A stretch of DNA of 64,000 nt from Sphingomonas sp. 3P27F8 (GTDB lineage: Bacteria > Pseudomonadota > Alphaproteobacteria > Sphingomonadales > Sphingomonadaceae), in assembly GCF_005502745.1 (NCBI RefSeq), contig NZ_SCNL01000002.1:248001-312000 (forward strand). The letters are read 5' to 3'. The notes under the pieces are model-generated. The model was not told where the DNA came from. It saw only the letters and a list, made by a program, of their open reading frames with translations, and did no database searches. The number at the start of each line of letters is the position of its first letter. Position 1 is the stretch's first letter. Shown here piece after piece: positions 1-7,382 of the stretch. The position numbers and the translations under genes were made by a program.

Positions 1-761
1 GGCGTGCCGCTGCCGGCGGCAATGTATTGCCCCGGCGCGACGCTGCGGTCTGCGATCAGCCCCGCGACCGGCGCGCGATAGACGGTTGCGGGCTGCCCCG
101 GCCGCCCGTCTCCGTCGCCGCGCCGGCCGAAGATCGCCAGATGATTCTGCGCCGCCCGCACGGACGATTCCGCGGTACGCAACGTCGATTGCGCCGCAAC
201 CAGATCGGCCTGCGCCTGCGAGAAATCCTTCAGCGCGCCGCCGGCGGTTTCGTAGATCGCCTTCTGCCGCGTAGCATTGGCCTGCGCCACCCTGAGCGAT
301 TCGGCGGCGGTCGCGCGCTGTGCGCTGGCCGTCAGCAGCGCGTTGCGCGCGTCCACCATTTCCGGCGAGGCGATGCGGAGCAGCGGCTGCCCCTTCGCGA
401 CGCGCTGCCCCGGCTCGACATAGACGGCCAGCACCTGCCCGGAGAAAGGCAACAGGACCGGCGCGCTGCGATCGCCATCGACCGCGATCGCGCCGCTCGC
501 GCGGACGAGCTGCGCGTCCGCCCCGGCCGTCACCGGCGCGATCGTGAGCTGCGCGAGCTGCTCGCGGGTCGGCCGGAAAGCGCCGGCTGGCAACCTGGCC
601 GCAGGCGGCGGCGTGGTCGTGAACAGCGCACGCACGCCGGCGATCAGCAACAGGATCGCGATCACCGCCGCCGCCACCAGCGCGACAAGCCTGATCTGCC
701 CGCCGCGGCCGATTTTGCGCGCCGGCGGCAATGGTGAGTGAGAAACTGAATGGTCGGTCAA
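1..761 (-). CDS. Efflux RND transporter periplasmic adaptor (HlyD/CusB-like), 3' end missing
   Basis: Periplasmic adaptor subunit of a tripartite efflux pump, linking an inner-membrane RND pump to an outer-membrane channel. About 253 codons are visible; the gene runs off the left edge. The N-terminus has a basic stretch and one membrane segment (about residues 24-47), then a biotinyl-lipoyl half-motif (VEPGQRVAKGQPLLRI, about 116-130), an Ala/Gln-rich coiled-coil hairpin and the return to the barrel (YRAPVAGLIADRSVAPGQ). The only start after an in-frame TAG is TTG at 761, with GTAGAG a few bases upstream; there is no early in-frame ATG. The pump gene should follow to the left. The substrate (metal or drug) cannot be told from this fragment. 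Confidence 0.85.
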   Translation of the reverse strand, partial: MTDHSVSHSPLPPARKIGRGGQIRLVALVAAAVIAILLLIAGVRALFTTTPPPAARLPAGAFRPTREQLAQLTIAPVTAGADAQLVRASGAIAVDGDRSAPVLLPFSGQVLAVYVEPGQRVAKGQPLLRIASPEMVDARNALLTASAQRATAAESLRVAQANATRQKAIYETAGGALKDFSQAQADLVAAQSTLRTAESSVRAAQNHLAIFGRRGDGDGRPGQPATVYRAPVAGLIADRSVAPGQYIAAGSGT

Positions 762-909
762 AATGCTCTACCCGCAGCCAGCTGGTGCCACGCCCCCCGG
801 ATTGGCGAGCCTAATTGGCGCGCTCTATTCCACGTCGCTTACATGGACATTACGTTAAGCACCACGCGCGGATAGCACCGATCCGGCAGTAAGGCCGACG
901 TAAGCAACG

Positions 910-1992
910 ATGCGCACGATGCCCACGATCGGCCCGCATCACCGTATCCCGCGCGGGCGGGAGAAGCCTGACGTGTCTCCATCCCTCCCTCGCGCTGCCG
1001 CCTCGCTGCTCGGCTGTTTTCTGTTGATCGCGGGCGTCACCGCAGCGTCGCTTCATCTGTGGCCGGATCGCCCGTGGCTCCTGTTCGTTTTCATGGCGCT
1101 GAGCTTCGTCGTCATCGCGATCACGGCTGGTCGAAACGCGGGGTTCGCGAGCGTCGGCCTCGGGGCGCTTGCGCTAGCGTTCGCGCTGCCGGGTGAGGGT
1201 CTGGCCGTGCTGAACCCCGATGATGCGCTAGCGCTGGTCGCCACGGTGGCGCTTGGCTTGCTCGTCGTGTGGTTCGCCGCGCGTTCGGCCAGACGCTACG
1301 AGTTGCTTGCGGCGGAGCTCGAGAAAACGACGGCGGACCGCGATCGCGCCACCGCCCTGCTGCGCGAACTTTCGCATCGGCTGGCCAACGATCTCGCGAT
1401 GCTGGTTTCCACCGCCTCGCTGGCTTCGCGCCAATCCAGCAATCCCGAAACCGTCACCGCGATGGAGAGCCTGATGTCTCGCCTCATCGTGCTTAGCCGG
1501 GTCTATCAGCGCCTGCGCGTGGATGAAGCCACCAGCGAGCAGGTCGAACTGAGCACATTCCTGGGCAGCCTTTGCAACGATATGCAGCAGACCCGCTTCA
1601 GCATGCGGCCGATCTCGCTGAAGGTCGATGTTGATCGATGCGCGGTTCCGCTCGCACAGGCGGTGATCCTGGGCCTGATCACGAACGAGCTGCTCACCAA
1701 CATCTCCAAACATTCCTATCCCGACGATCGGCCGGGTAACGTGAGCGTGCAACTGCGGCCACATCCGTTCCGAACCGATGCGATGCAACTGACGGTCAGC
1801 GACGACGGCGTCGGCTTCACGCCAGCGGCTGACAACGGCACGCATCTGGGCCATCGCCTGATCGCGGCGCTCGCCTCGCAACTGGGCGGGGACATCGCGA
1901 TGGCGCGCCGCGACGGGCAGACGATCGCGACGCTGCATTTTCCCATGGCCGCGCACGACGCCGACTCCTCACGAGCGGCTGAAACCCGCTAG
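910..1992 (+). CDS. Membrane sensor histidine kinase, HWE/HisKA_2 type
   Basis: Sensor kinase of 360 residues. Four hydrophobic segments between about residues 30 and 125 resemble a DUF4118/KdpD-like membrane domain with almost no periplasmic loop. The dimerisation/phosphoacceptor helix carries LRELSHRLANDL, with the likely phosphorylated His at 156. The N box is TNELLTN (about 258-264) and the G box is DDGVGF (298-303). This short His-kinase style is typical of the HWE/HisKA_2 families common in alphaproteobacteria. No response regulator is adjacent, so it is an orphan here and its signal is unknown. Its TAG stop lies in a CTAG that is also the stop of the convergent Nudix gene. Start choice (910 or a nearby ATG) is not certain. 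Confidence 0.85.
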   Translation: MRTMPTIGPHHRIPRGREKPDVSPSLPRAAASLLGCFLLIAGVTAASLHLWPDRPWLLFVFMALSFVVIAITAGRNAGFASVGLGALALAFALPGEGLAVLNPDDALALVATVALGLLVVWFAARSARRYELLAAELEKTTADRDRATALLRELSHRLANDLAMLVSTASLASRQSSNPETVTAMESLMSRLIVLSRVYQRLRVDEATSEQVELSTFLGSLCNDMQQTRFSMRPISLKVDVDRCAVPLAQAVILGLITNELLTNISKHSYPDDRPGNVSVQLRPHPFRTDAMQLTVSDDGVGFTPAADNGTHLGHRLIAALASQLGGDIAMARRDGQTIATLHFPMAAHDADSSRAAETR

Positions 1993-2405
1993 CGAGCCTG
2001 CTCCGCCCGCAATGCAGCCAGCAGCGGCTCATCGGCGGCAGGCATTGGCAGCGCCGATAGCGCTTCCACGTCGGCCCAGCGCAATTCCGCGGCTTCCAGC
2101 GCATCCGGCTCGCCGCTCCAGCGACGGCAGCGGAACAGCATCAATACAAGATGCCGTGCATCGAGCCGCTGGCTCGCAAAGGTCACCGGCGCGAGATCGG
2201 CCGGGTGCACGACGATGCCCAGTTCCTCCTTCAGCTCCCGGCACAAGGCGTCCTCCGGCGATTCGCCGCGCTCGATCTTGCCGCCGGGAAACTCCCACAG
2301 CCCTGCCAGCGCCTTCCCGGCCGGCCGGCGCTGCATGAGCACGCGACCGGCCGGATCGGTGAGCGCCACGGCGACAACCGGAAAAAGTTCGATCTGGATG
2401 GTCAT
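1989..2405 (-). CDS. mutT: Nudix hydrolase, MutT-like (8-oxo-dGTP diphosphatase)
   Basis: Protein of 138 residues with a complete Nudix box at about 42-64 (GKIERGESPEDALCRELKEE followed by LGI), the metal-binding helix that hydrolyses nucleoside diphosphates linked to another group. The N-terminal strand pattern VVAVALTDPAGRVLMQRRP and the WEFPGG motif are those of the MutT group, which removes 8-oxo-dGTP from the nucleotide pool. The length is normal for MutT. It is convergent with the histidine kinase, sharing the palindromic CTAG as the stop of both genes. Exact substrate is inferred from family resemblance only. Confidence 0.88.
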   Translation of the reverse strand: MTIQIELFPVVAVALTDPAGRVLMQRRPAGKALAGLWEFPGGKIERGESPEDALCRELKEELGIVVHPADLAPVTFASQRLDARHLVLMLFRCRRWSGEPDALEAAELRWADVEALSALPMPAADEPLLAALRAEQAR

Positions 2406-2444
2406 GTCGACAATTCGTTAAACCTGTCCTGCCATTTTTGGCTC

Positions 2445-2651
2445 ATGTTCCGACAGCGACCATCTCGCCTGCCAGGATTTCGCGCGTTCGGCGCGAGGCT
2501 GCGGCGTGACCGGCGCGGGGCGACGGCGGTCGAATACGGCCTGATCGCCGCGCTGATCGTGGTGGTGATGATCGTCAGCATCGTGGAAGTCGCGTCGACG
2601 ACGACCGGCATGTGGAACAACGTGGCGTCGAAAGTCGTCAACGCGCAATAA
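2445..2651 (+). CDS. Flp family type IVb pilin
   Basis: Small pilin of 68 residues. A basic N-terminal region (about 1-24, many Arg) precedes the type IVb prepilin signature RRGATAVEYGLIAALIVVV, where prepilin peptidase would cut after Gly and the conserved Glu-Tyr pair follows. The rest is the hydrophobic pilin helix and a short polar tail. Flp pilins are assembled by the Tad/Cpa machine, but no tad or cpa gene is next to it. A second Flp-like gene follows 138 bases downstream on the same strand. The leader of this protein is longer and more Arg-rich than that of the second pilin. Confidence 0.85.
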   Translation: MFRQRPSRLPGFRAFGARLRRDRRGATAVEYGLIAALIVVVMIVSIVEVASTTTGMWNNVASKVVNAQ

Positions 2652-2724
2652 CCGGCCCGCGACCGGCGGCAAAGAAATTCCGTCCTTAAACATTCCTCAA
2701 CCTGACCAGTCTATCGATTCGCTC

Positions 2725-2751
2725 ACTGGATAGGGGGACCCTCGATCCAGT
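2725..2751 (+). promoter_or_regulatory. Hairpin in the leader of the second Flp pilin
   Basis: ACTGGAT (2725-2731) pairs perfectly with ATCCAGT (2745-2751). Inside, AGGG pairs with CCCT, leaving a GGA loop and a two-base bulge. The structure ends 38 bases before the pilin start codon and has no T-run, so it looks more like a mRNA-stabilising or regulatory leader element than a terminator. Function is inferred from position only. Confidence 0.4.
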
Positions 2752-2789
2752 CGGGTGACTGAAGCTTTGGCTACCACTGGAGATCGAAG

Positions 2790-2957
2790 ATGCAGAAGAT
2801 TCGTACCTTTCTGAAGAATTCGAAGGGCGCGACCGCGATCGAATACGGCCTGATCGCCGCGCTCATCGCCGTTGCAGCCATCAGCGCGATGGGCGCGCTG
2901 GGCAACAAGCTGACGACGACGTTCAACAACGTGTCGAGCAACATGAAGGCCACCTGA
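2790..2957 (+). CDS. Flp family type IVb pilin (short)
   Basis: Tiny pilin of 55 residues starting MQKIRTFLKNSKG, with the prepilin processing motif GATAIEYGLIAALIAV directly after. This is the canonical Flp layout: short basic leader, cleavage after Gly, Glu-Tyr pair, one hydrophobic helix and a short polar C-terminus. A clear ribosome binding site (GGAG, 7 bases before ATG) sets the start. It is followed by a strong stem-loop with a T-rich tail. Together with the larger Flp protein upstream it may give a major and a minor pilin. No assembly genes are adjacent. Confidence 0.9.
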   Translation: MQKIRTFLKNSKGATAIEYGLIAALIAVAAISAMGALGNKLTTTFNNVSSNMKAT

Positions 2958-2983
2958 TCCTTCAGGTTCTTCAATAGCGGAAG

Positions 2984-3015
2984 GGGCGGCGAACCATCGG
3001 TTCGTCGCCCTTTCT
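2984..3015 (+). terminator. Rho-independent terminator after the Flp pilin
   Basis: GGGCGGCGAAC (2984-2994) pairs with GTTCGTCGCCC (3000-3010): 11 base pairs with one G-T, a 5-base loop, and TTTCT directly after. It lies 26 bases downstream of the pilin stop and just before the 3' end of the convergent dehydratase gene. Confidence 0.8.
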
Positions 3016-3981
3016 CTATCCGCGGGCAAGCACCGCGCCGAAAGCCGCGACATCGACGTTGCCGCCCGAGAGGATCACGAGCATCCCGGCTTCGACCGCG
3101 ACCCGCCCGGCCAGCAGCGCCGCCAGCGCCACCGCGCCACCCGGCTCGACCACCAGGCGCAACCGCTCCGCCGCCCAGCGCTGCGCCGCCGCGACCTCCT
3201 CCTCGCTGACGGCGATCCCCTTCGCATCGCGGCGGGCCAGCACGTCGAAGGTGAGCGACGACACCTGTTTCGTCTGAAGCGCATCGCATGCAGTCGGCGG
3301 TGGATTGGGGCCGACCGGCTCGATCCAGCTCGACTCGAGGCTCCGCGCCATATCGTCCCACCCCTGCGGCTCCACGATGGTGATGCGCGCATCGGGCAGC
3401 GCGAGCGCGATCCCGGCCGCCAATCCCCCGCCCCCGCACGGAATGACCGCGTGGGAAGGCGATCCCAGCCCTGCTTCCGCCATCTGCCTGACAGCCTCGA
3501 TCGCGGCGCTCCCCTGCCCCTCGATCACCCAGGGATCATCGAAGCTGGGCACCAAGGTCGCGCCTCGCGCCTCGGCAAGGCGGGCGGCGATCAGTTCGCG
3601 GCTTTCGGTGGCGCGGTCGTAATCCACCACTTCCGCACCCAGCGCGAGGGTCGATTCGCGCTTCGCTCGCGGCGCATCGGCCGGCATCACGATCGTCGCG
3701 GCGATGCCGAGGCGCCGTGCCGCCCAGGCGATTCCCTGCGCGTGATTGCCGGACGAAAAGGCCACCACCCCCCGCGCGCGCGAATCCGCATCCAGCGCCG
3801 TCAGCCGGTGCCATGCCCCGCGGATCTTGAAGGCGCCGATCGGCTGCAACGACTCGGCCTTGAAGGCAACGGGCACACCATTGATTTCATGAACGAAAAG
3901 CGGCGTCGGCGGCAGGATCGCGGCGATCTTTGCGGCGGCATCGCGCACCCCCGCCCGAGTGGGCTGTCGCACAATCGTCAC
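3016..3981 (-). CDS. PLP-dependent threonine/serine dehydratase family enzyme
   Basis: Fold-type II PLP enzyme of 321 residues, the catalytic-domain-only form without an ACT regulatory domain. Motifs: FKAESLQPIGAFKIRGA (Schiff-base Lys in the AFKIRGA context), SSGNHAQG (substrate loop), a glycine-rich phosphate-binding loop PCGGGGLAAG and a C-terminal SGGN. Family members deaminate Thr or Ser to the 2-oxo acid and ammonia, or racemise Ser; which applies here is not shown. GTG at 3981 is chosen because GAGAG lies about 8 bases upstream and the protein then starts where homologues do. It diverges from the ornithine decarboxylase with 139 bases between. Confidence 0.85.
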   Translation of the reverse strand: MTIVRQPTRAGVRDAAAKIAAILPPTPLFVHEINGVPVAFKAESLQPIGAFKIRGAWHRLTALDADSRARGVVAFSSGNHAQGIAWAARRLGIAATIVMPADAPRAKRESTLALGAEVVDYDRATESRELIAARLAEARGATLVPSFDDPWVIEGQGSAAIEAVRQMAEAGLGSPSHAVIPCGGGGLAAGIALALPDARITIVEPQGWDDMARSLESSWIEPVGPNPPPTACDALQTKQVSSLTFDVLARRDAKGIAVSEEEVAAAQRWAAERLRLVVEPGGAVALAALLAGRVAVEAGMLVILSGGNVDVAAFGAVLARG

Positions 3982-4019
3982 AATCGATCTCTCATTGTCT
4001 AAATCCACTTTACAATCGG

Positions 4020-4120
4020 GGCCAGCGATCCTAACTCGCCCGTCCGCTGCCCCATGGGACTTCCAACCGCAAGGCAGCTTTTTTCGCTCGACGCCGCAAG
4101 GCAATTGGAGGTCCCTTGAG
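4020..4120 (+). promoter_or_regulatory. Structured leader of ornithine decarboxylase (speF-leader-like)
   Basis: Three signals overlap here. GCTGCC (4046-4051) pairs with GGCAGC (4073-4078) and is followed by six T (4079-4084), an attenuator-like hairpin. GGGACTTCCAA (4056-4066) is complementary over 11 bases (one G-T) to TTGGAGGTCCC (4105-4115), which contains the GGAGG Shine-Dalgarno of the decarboxylase. CCGCAAGGC occurs twice, at 4067-4075 and 4094-4102. A conserved speF RNA motif upstream of alphaproteobacterial ornithine decarboxylases is known; whether this is a member needs a covariance-model search. Polyamine control of expression is the natural inference. Confidence 0.55.
4054..4119 (+). 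CDS. Possible 21-residue leader peptide upstream of ornithine decarboxylase
   Basis: ATG at 4054 opens a 21-codon frame ending with TGA at 4117-4119, one base before the TTG start of the decarboxylase, in a different frame. The peptide starts MGLPTARQL and contains an internal repeat: TARQL and AARQL, separated by FSLD. The repeat reflects the two CCGCAAGGC copies in the RNA. No good Shine-Dalgarno precedes the ATG, so it may be weakly translated or not translated. If real, it would couple translation to the decarboxylase or act as a sensing leader peptide, as SpeFL does for ornithine in enterobacteria. The sequence is unlike SpeFL. Confidence 0.35.
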   Translation: MGLPTARQLFSLDAARQLEVP

Positions 4121-5353
4121 TTGCACCAGCATCATAGCGCGCTGGGGCTAGCTGCCCCCTCGATAGTTTCCGCCACCATCGTCGGCGGAGCCATTGACAT
4201 TGCGAAGCGGAAGCCGGTTCAGCCGGTGACGCTGATCCGTCCGCACGCCGCCGCGCGGGCCGCCCGCTTCTTTTCGGAGAAGTTTCCGGGCCGCTCGATG
4301 TATGCGGTGAAGGCGAACCCCAGCCCCGAGCTGATCGCAACGCTGTTCGAAAACGGCATTACGCATTTCGATGTCGCCTCGATCGCCGAGGTGCGGCTGG
4401 TCGCCCGTGTCGCGCCCGATGCCACCTTGTGCTTCATGCATCCGGTGAAGGCGGAGGAGGCGATCGCCGAGGCGTATTTCACGCATGGCGTGCGCGTATT
4501 CAGCCTGGACAGCCTGGAAGAGCTGGACAAGATCACCCGCGCGACCCGCAATGCAAGCGATCTCACGCTGTGCGTGCGCCTGCGCGTGTCATCCGAACAT
4601 TCCAAGCTCAGCCTCGCATCGAAATTCGGCGTGCCGGCGCACGAAGCGAAGCCGCTGCTGATGGCAGCGCGGCAGGCGGCGGATGCGCTGGGCATCTGCT
4701 TCCATGTCGGCAGCCAGGCGATGACGCCGGAAGCCTATGCCGAGGCGATGGAACGCGTTCGGCAGGCGATCGTCGATGCGGCGGTCACCGTCGACGTGGT
4801 GGATGTGGGCGGGGGTTTCCCCTCTTCCTATCCGGGAATGGAACCGCCGCCGCTGGAGCGATTCTTCGAGACGATTCACCGTGCCTTCGAAAGCCTGCCG
4901 ATCAGCTATTCGGCGGAACTGTGGGCGGAGCCTGGTCGTGCGCTGTGCGCCGAATACAGCTCCGTCGTGGTGCGCGTGGAAAAGCGTCGCGGCAACGAGC
5001 TGTATGTCAACGACGGCGCTTACGGCGCGTTGTTCGACGCGGCGCATATCGGCTGGCGCTTTCCGGTCATATTGCTGCGCGAGCCGGAATCGACCGTGCG
5101 CGATCACCCGTTCTCCTTCTACGGCCCGACCTGTGACGATCTGGATCATATGGCGGGGCCATTCCTGCTGCCGGCGGACGTGCAGGCCGGGGATTATATC
5201 GAGATCGGAATGCTCGGCGCCTATGGCGCGGCGATGCGCACCGCGTTCAACGGCTTCGGATCGGACGAGACGATCGTCGCGCTCGATGAGCCGATGGTAT
5301 CGCTCTACACGCTCGCCGAGCCGCAGGTCGCGAACAACGTCGTAACGCTGTAA
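4121..5353 (+). CDS. Type III PLP-dependent ornithine decarboxylase
   Basis: Decarboxylase of 410 residues of the eukaryotic-like ODC/DapDC fold, making putrescine from ornithine. PLP Lys is at 64 (YAVKANP), the phosphate-binding HVGSQ at 195-199 with GGGFPSSYPG after it, the EPGRAL motif near 270-275, and the catalytic Cys at 338 in YGPTCDDLD, the signature that separates ODC from diaminopimelate decarboxylase. Start is TTG at 4121, with GGAGG at 4107-4111; no other start fits and homologues begin HQHHSALGL. The next gene uses putrescine or a related amine, so the pair forms a polyamine pathway. Broader Lys/Orn specificity is possible. Confidence 0.9.
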   Translation: MHQHHSALGLAAPSIVSATIVGGAIDIAKRKPVQPVTLIRPHAAARAARFFSEKFPGRSMYAVKANPSPELIATLFENGITHFDVASIAEVRLVARVAPDATLCFMHPVKAEEAIAEAYFTHGVRVFSLDSLEELDKITRATRNASDLTLCVRLRVSSEHSKLSLASKFGVPAHEAKPLLMAARQAADALGICFHVGSQAMTPEAYAEAMERVRQAIVDAAVTVDVVDVGGGFPSSYPGMEPPPLERFFETIHRAFESLPISYSAELWAEPGRALCAEYSSVVVRVEKRRGNELYVNDGAYGALFDAAHIGWRFPVILLREPESTVRDHPFSFYGPTCDDLDHMAGPFLLPADVQAGDYIEIGMLGAYGAAMRTAFNGFGSDETIVALDEPMVSLYTLAEPQVANNVVTL

Positions 5354-5373
5354 CAGCCGCAGGGCAGGGTTTC

Positions 5374-5406
5374 GGGCGGCAGCGCGCTTTTGGCGCGCCG
5401 CCGCCC
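5374..5406 (+). terminator. Strong hairpin between decarboxylase and homospermidine-type synthase
   Basis: GGGCGGC-A-GCGCGC (5374-5387) pairs with GCGCGC-C-GCCGCCC (5393-5406): 13 pairs with one A/C mismatch and the loop TTTTG. It is 20 bases after the decarboxylase stop and 54 before the next start. No clean T-run follows (TTGGGGTTT), so it may be a processing or stabilising element, or a partial terminator that lowers expression of the downstream gene. Confidence 0.45.
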
Positions 5407-5460
5407 TTGGGGTTTCCGCGTCCCCTTCAATGACGACGGTATCGCATGCGGGAGTTTCCC

Positions 5461-6540
5461 ATGACCGACACACTCAACAAAACCGCCGCGGCAAACGCGC
5501 CGATCAACGACACCCGCAAGGCGGAACTGCTCTCGAAGCAGGTGAAGCATATCGACATCAAGAGCTTCGACGCGCGCCCGATCGTCGACGCGATGGCCGA
5601 TATGAGCTTCACCAGCCGCGATCTCGGCCGCGCCACCAAGATCTACAACGAGATGCTCGCGGACAAGGATTGCACCGTCTGCCTCGTGATCGCCGGCTCC
5701 ACCTCCGCGGGCGGCTGCATGGATCTGTATGCGGAGCTGATCCGCAACAAGATGGTCGATGTGGTGGTCGCCACCGGGGCGACGATCGTGGACATGGATT
5801 TCTTCGAAGGCCTCGGCCACAAGCATTATCAGGCGCAGGAAATCCCCGACGACGACACGCTGCGCTCGCTCTACATCGATCGCATCTACGATACCTATAT
5901 CGACGAGGAGCAGCTTCAGGATTGCGACTTCACGATCAACAAGATCGCCAACGAACTGGAGCCGAAGGCATATTCGAGCCGGGCCTTCATCCGCGAGATG
6001 GGCAAGTATCTCGCCGAGCACGGCAAGAAGGAGAACAGCCTCGTCAAGCTCGCCTATGAGCATGACGTGCCGATCTTCTGCCCCGCTTTCGTGGATTCGT
6101 CGGCGGGCTTCGGCCTCGTCAAGCACCAAGTGGACAATGCCAGGGCCGGCAAGCCCTATCTGATGATCGACGCGGTGGCCGATTTCCGCGAACTTACCGA
6201 GATCAAGATCCAGGCCGGTACCACCGGCCTGCTGATGATCGGCGGCGGCGTGCCCAAGAATTTCATCCAGGACACCGTGGTGTGCGCGGAAATCCTCGGC
6301 CACGAGGATGTCGAGGTGCATAAATACGCCGTGCAGATCACCGTCGCCGATGTGCGCGACGGCGCCTGCTCCTCCTCAACGCTGCAGGAGGCGGCGAGCT
6401 GGGGCAAGGTGAACACCGGCATCGAACAGATGGTGTTCGCCGAAGCCGGATCGGTAATGCCGCTGCTCGCATCCGACGCCTATCATCGCGGGCACTGGAA
6501 GGATCGGCCGGAGCGCCGCTGGGCGAAGCTCTTCGCCTGA
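5461..6540 (+). CDS. Deoxyhypusine-synthase-like enzyme (homospermidine synthase type)
   Basis: Protein of 359 residues of the deoxyhypusine synthase fold. It contains AGSTSAGG, the NAD-binding GGGVPKNFIQD region (about 261-271) and EAASWGK with Lys 316 at the position of the DHS enzyme-intermediate Lys. Bacteria lack eIF5A, and bacterial DHS-like proteins are known to make sym-homospermidine, transferring an aminobutyl group to putrescine, or a guanidino analogue. Placement directly after ornithine decarboxylase supports a polyamine role. GGGAG six bases before ATG 5461 decides the start over ATG 5446. The exact product cannot be read from sequence. Confidence 0.85.
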   Translation: MTDTLNKTAAANAPINDTRKAELLSKQVKHIDIKSFDARPIVDAMADMSFTSRDLGRATKIYNEMLADKDCTVCLVIAGSTSAGGCMDLYAELIRNKMVDVVVATGATIVDMDFFEGLGHKHYQAQEIPDDDTLRSLYIDRIYDTYIDEEQLQDCDFTINKIANELEPKAYSSRAFIREMGKYLAEHGKKENSLVKLAYEHDVPIFCPAFVDSSAGFGLVKHQVDNARAGKPYLMIDAVADFRELTEIKIQAGTTGLLMIGGGVPKNFIQDTVVCAEILGHEDVEVHKYAVQITVADVRDGACSSSTLQEAASWGKVNTGIEQMVFAEAGSVMPLLASDAYHRGHWKDRPERRWAKLFA

Positions 6541-6677
6541 ACCGGCAAAAGCCGGCGGGTGCTGTTCCAAAACGGGATGGCATCCGTCGGCAGGCGGGCA
6601 TTCACCTTTATATTGTAATCAAAAGCTACTACCGGGACAGAAGGTAAAACTGATAAATCTGATCCGGGAGAATAGAA

Positions 6678-7337
6678 ATGCTGCGCATGTTGACACCATC
6701 CATCGCGATCGCCGCGCTTGCTGCCGCGACGCCAGCCCTTGCCGACACCTATACCAAAGCCAGTTTCTCGGGCGGCACTTTCGGGGGCGGCGCAAACGTC
6801 CAGTCTCCCTTCAGCGGCAACGGGTTTTTTCCCGGTCAGACGTTCAGCGGCAGCTTCGTGTTCGACAACAATCTTATTCCGGCCGCGGGTTCGGGCTATG
6901 TCAATGTTTTCGGAAACAGTTTCCCGGACTATGCAAACATTCCCGCCGCGGACCTGTTCACGTTCAATTTCGGACCGTTGACATTCAACGCCGCCAACGC
7001 AGCGTCGCCGGCCGCCGTTCAGTATAACAACGGCAATTTCAACGGCTTCTTCTACATTTCCGATTTCGCCTTCCAGGGCGCGAATTACCAGTTGCAGATC
7101 CAGGGCGGCAGTATTTCCGTCGTGGCGCTCGATAATCAGGGCAATCCCGGCTTCAACAGCCTGGTCAATGGCTACATCAACATCGGCAATAACGCCGTGA
7201 CCGATCAGGCTCCCTACGTGCCCGTGGTCGCGGGCGGCGCCGTGCCCGAACCGGCGACCTGGGCCATGCTGATCTTCGGTTTTGCCGGAATCGCCGGATC
7301 TATGCGCCATCGCAAGGCGAAGGTGTCGTTCGCCTGA
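6678..7337 (+). CDS. PEPxxWA-CTERM sorting domain-containing exported protein
   Basis: Exported protein of 219 residues. The signal peptide ends at ALA/D (about 1-22). The body is rich in Gly, Asn, Phe and Ala and short beta-like segments, with no recognisable enzyme domain. The C-terminus is a sorting signal: PEPATWAM (190-197), a hydrophobic helix LIFGFAGIAG, then RHRK. This is the PEP-CTERM variant frequent in sphingomonads; exosortase would cut near the PEP motif. GGGAG seven bases upstream sets the start. The gene lies just outside the XrtA operon and convergent with its last gene, so it is a likely client of an exosortase, though which one is not shown. Confidence 0.88.
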   Translation: MLRMLTPSIAIAALAAATPALADTYTKASFSGGTFGGGANVQSPFSGNGFFPGQTFSGSFVFDNNLIPAAGSGYVNVFGNSFPDYANIPAADLFTFNFGPLTFNAANAASPAAVQYNNGNFNGFFYISDFAFQGANYQLQIQGGSISVVALDNQGNPGFNSLVNGYINIGNNAVTDQAPYVPVVAGGAVPEPATWAMLIFGFAGIAGSMRHRKAKVSFA

Positions 7338-7342
7338 TTCGA

Positions 7343-7382
7343 TCGGCTGAGCGGAATGATGGATATCGTTCCGCTCAGCCGA
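7343..7382. terminator. Perfect 14-bp inverted repeat between convergent genes
   Basis: TCGGCTGAGCGGAA (7343-7356) and TTCCGCTCAGCCGA (7369-7382) are perfect complements around a 12-base loop. It lies between the PEP-CTERM gene and the convergent amidotransferase and contains the TGA stop of the latter (7375-7377). There is no T-run on either side, so it is at best a bidirectional, non-canonical terminator or 3'-end stabiliser. Confidence 0.45.

Noticed and set aside
845..862. ACATTACGTTAAGCACC, resembling half of a LiuR-type site near the histidine kinase
   Set aside because: Only one half matches, and the neighbouring genes do not fit that regulon.
6560..6677. Sigma-54-like -24/-12 promoter before the PEP-CTERM gene
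   Set aside because: A TGGCA is present but no TTGC at the required spacing.
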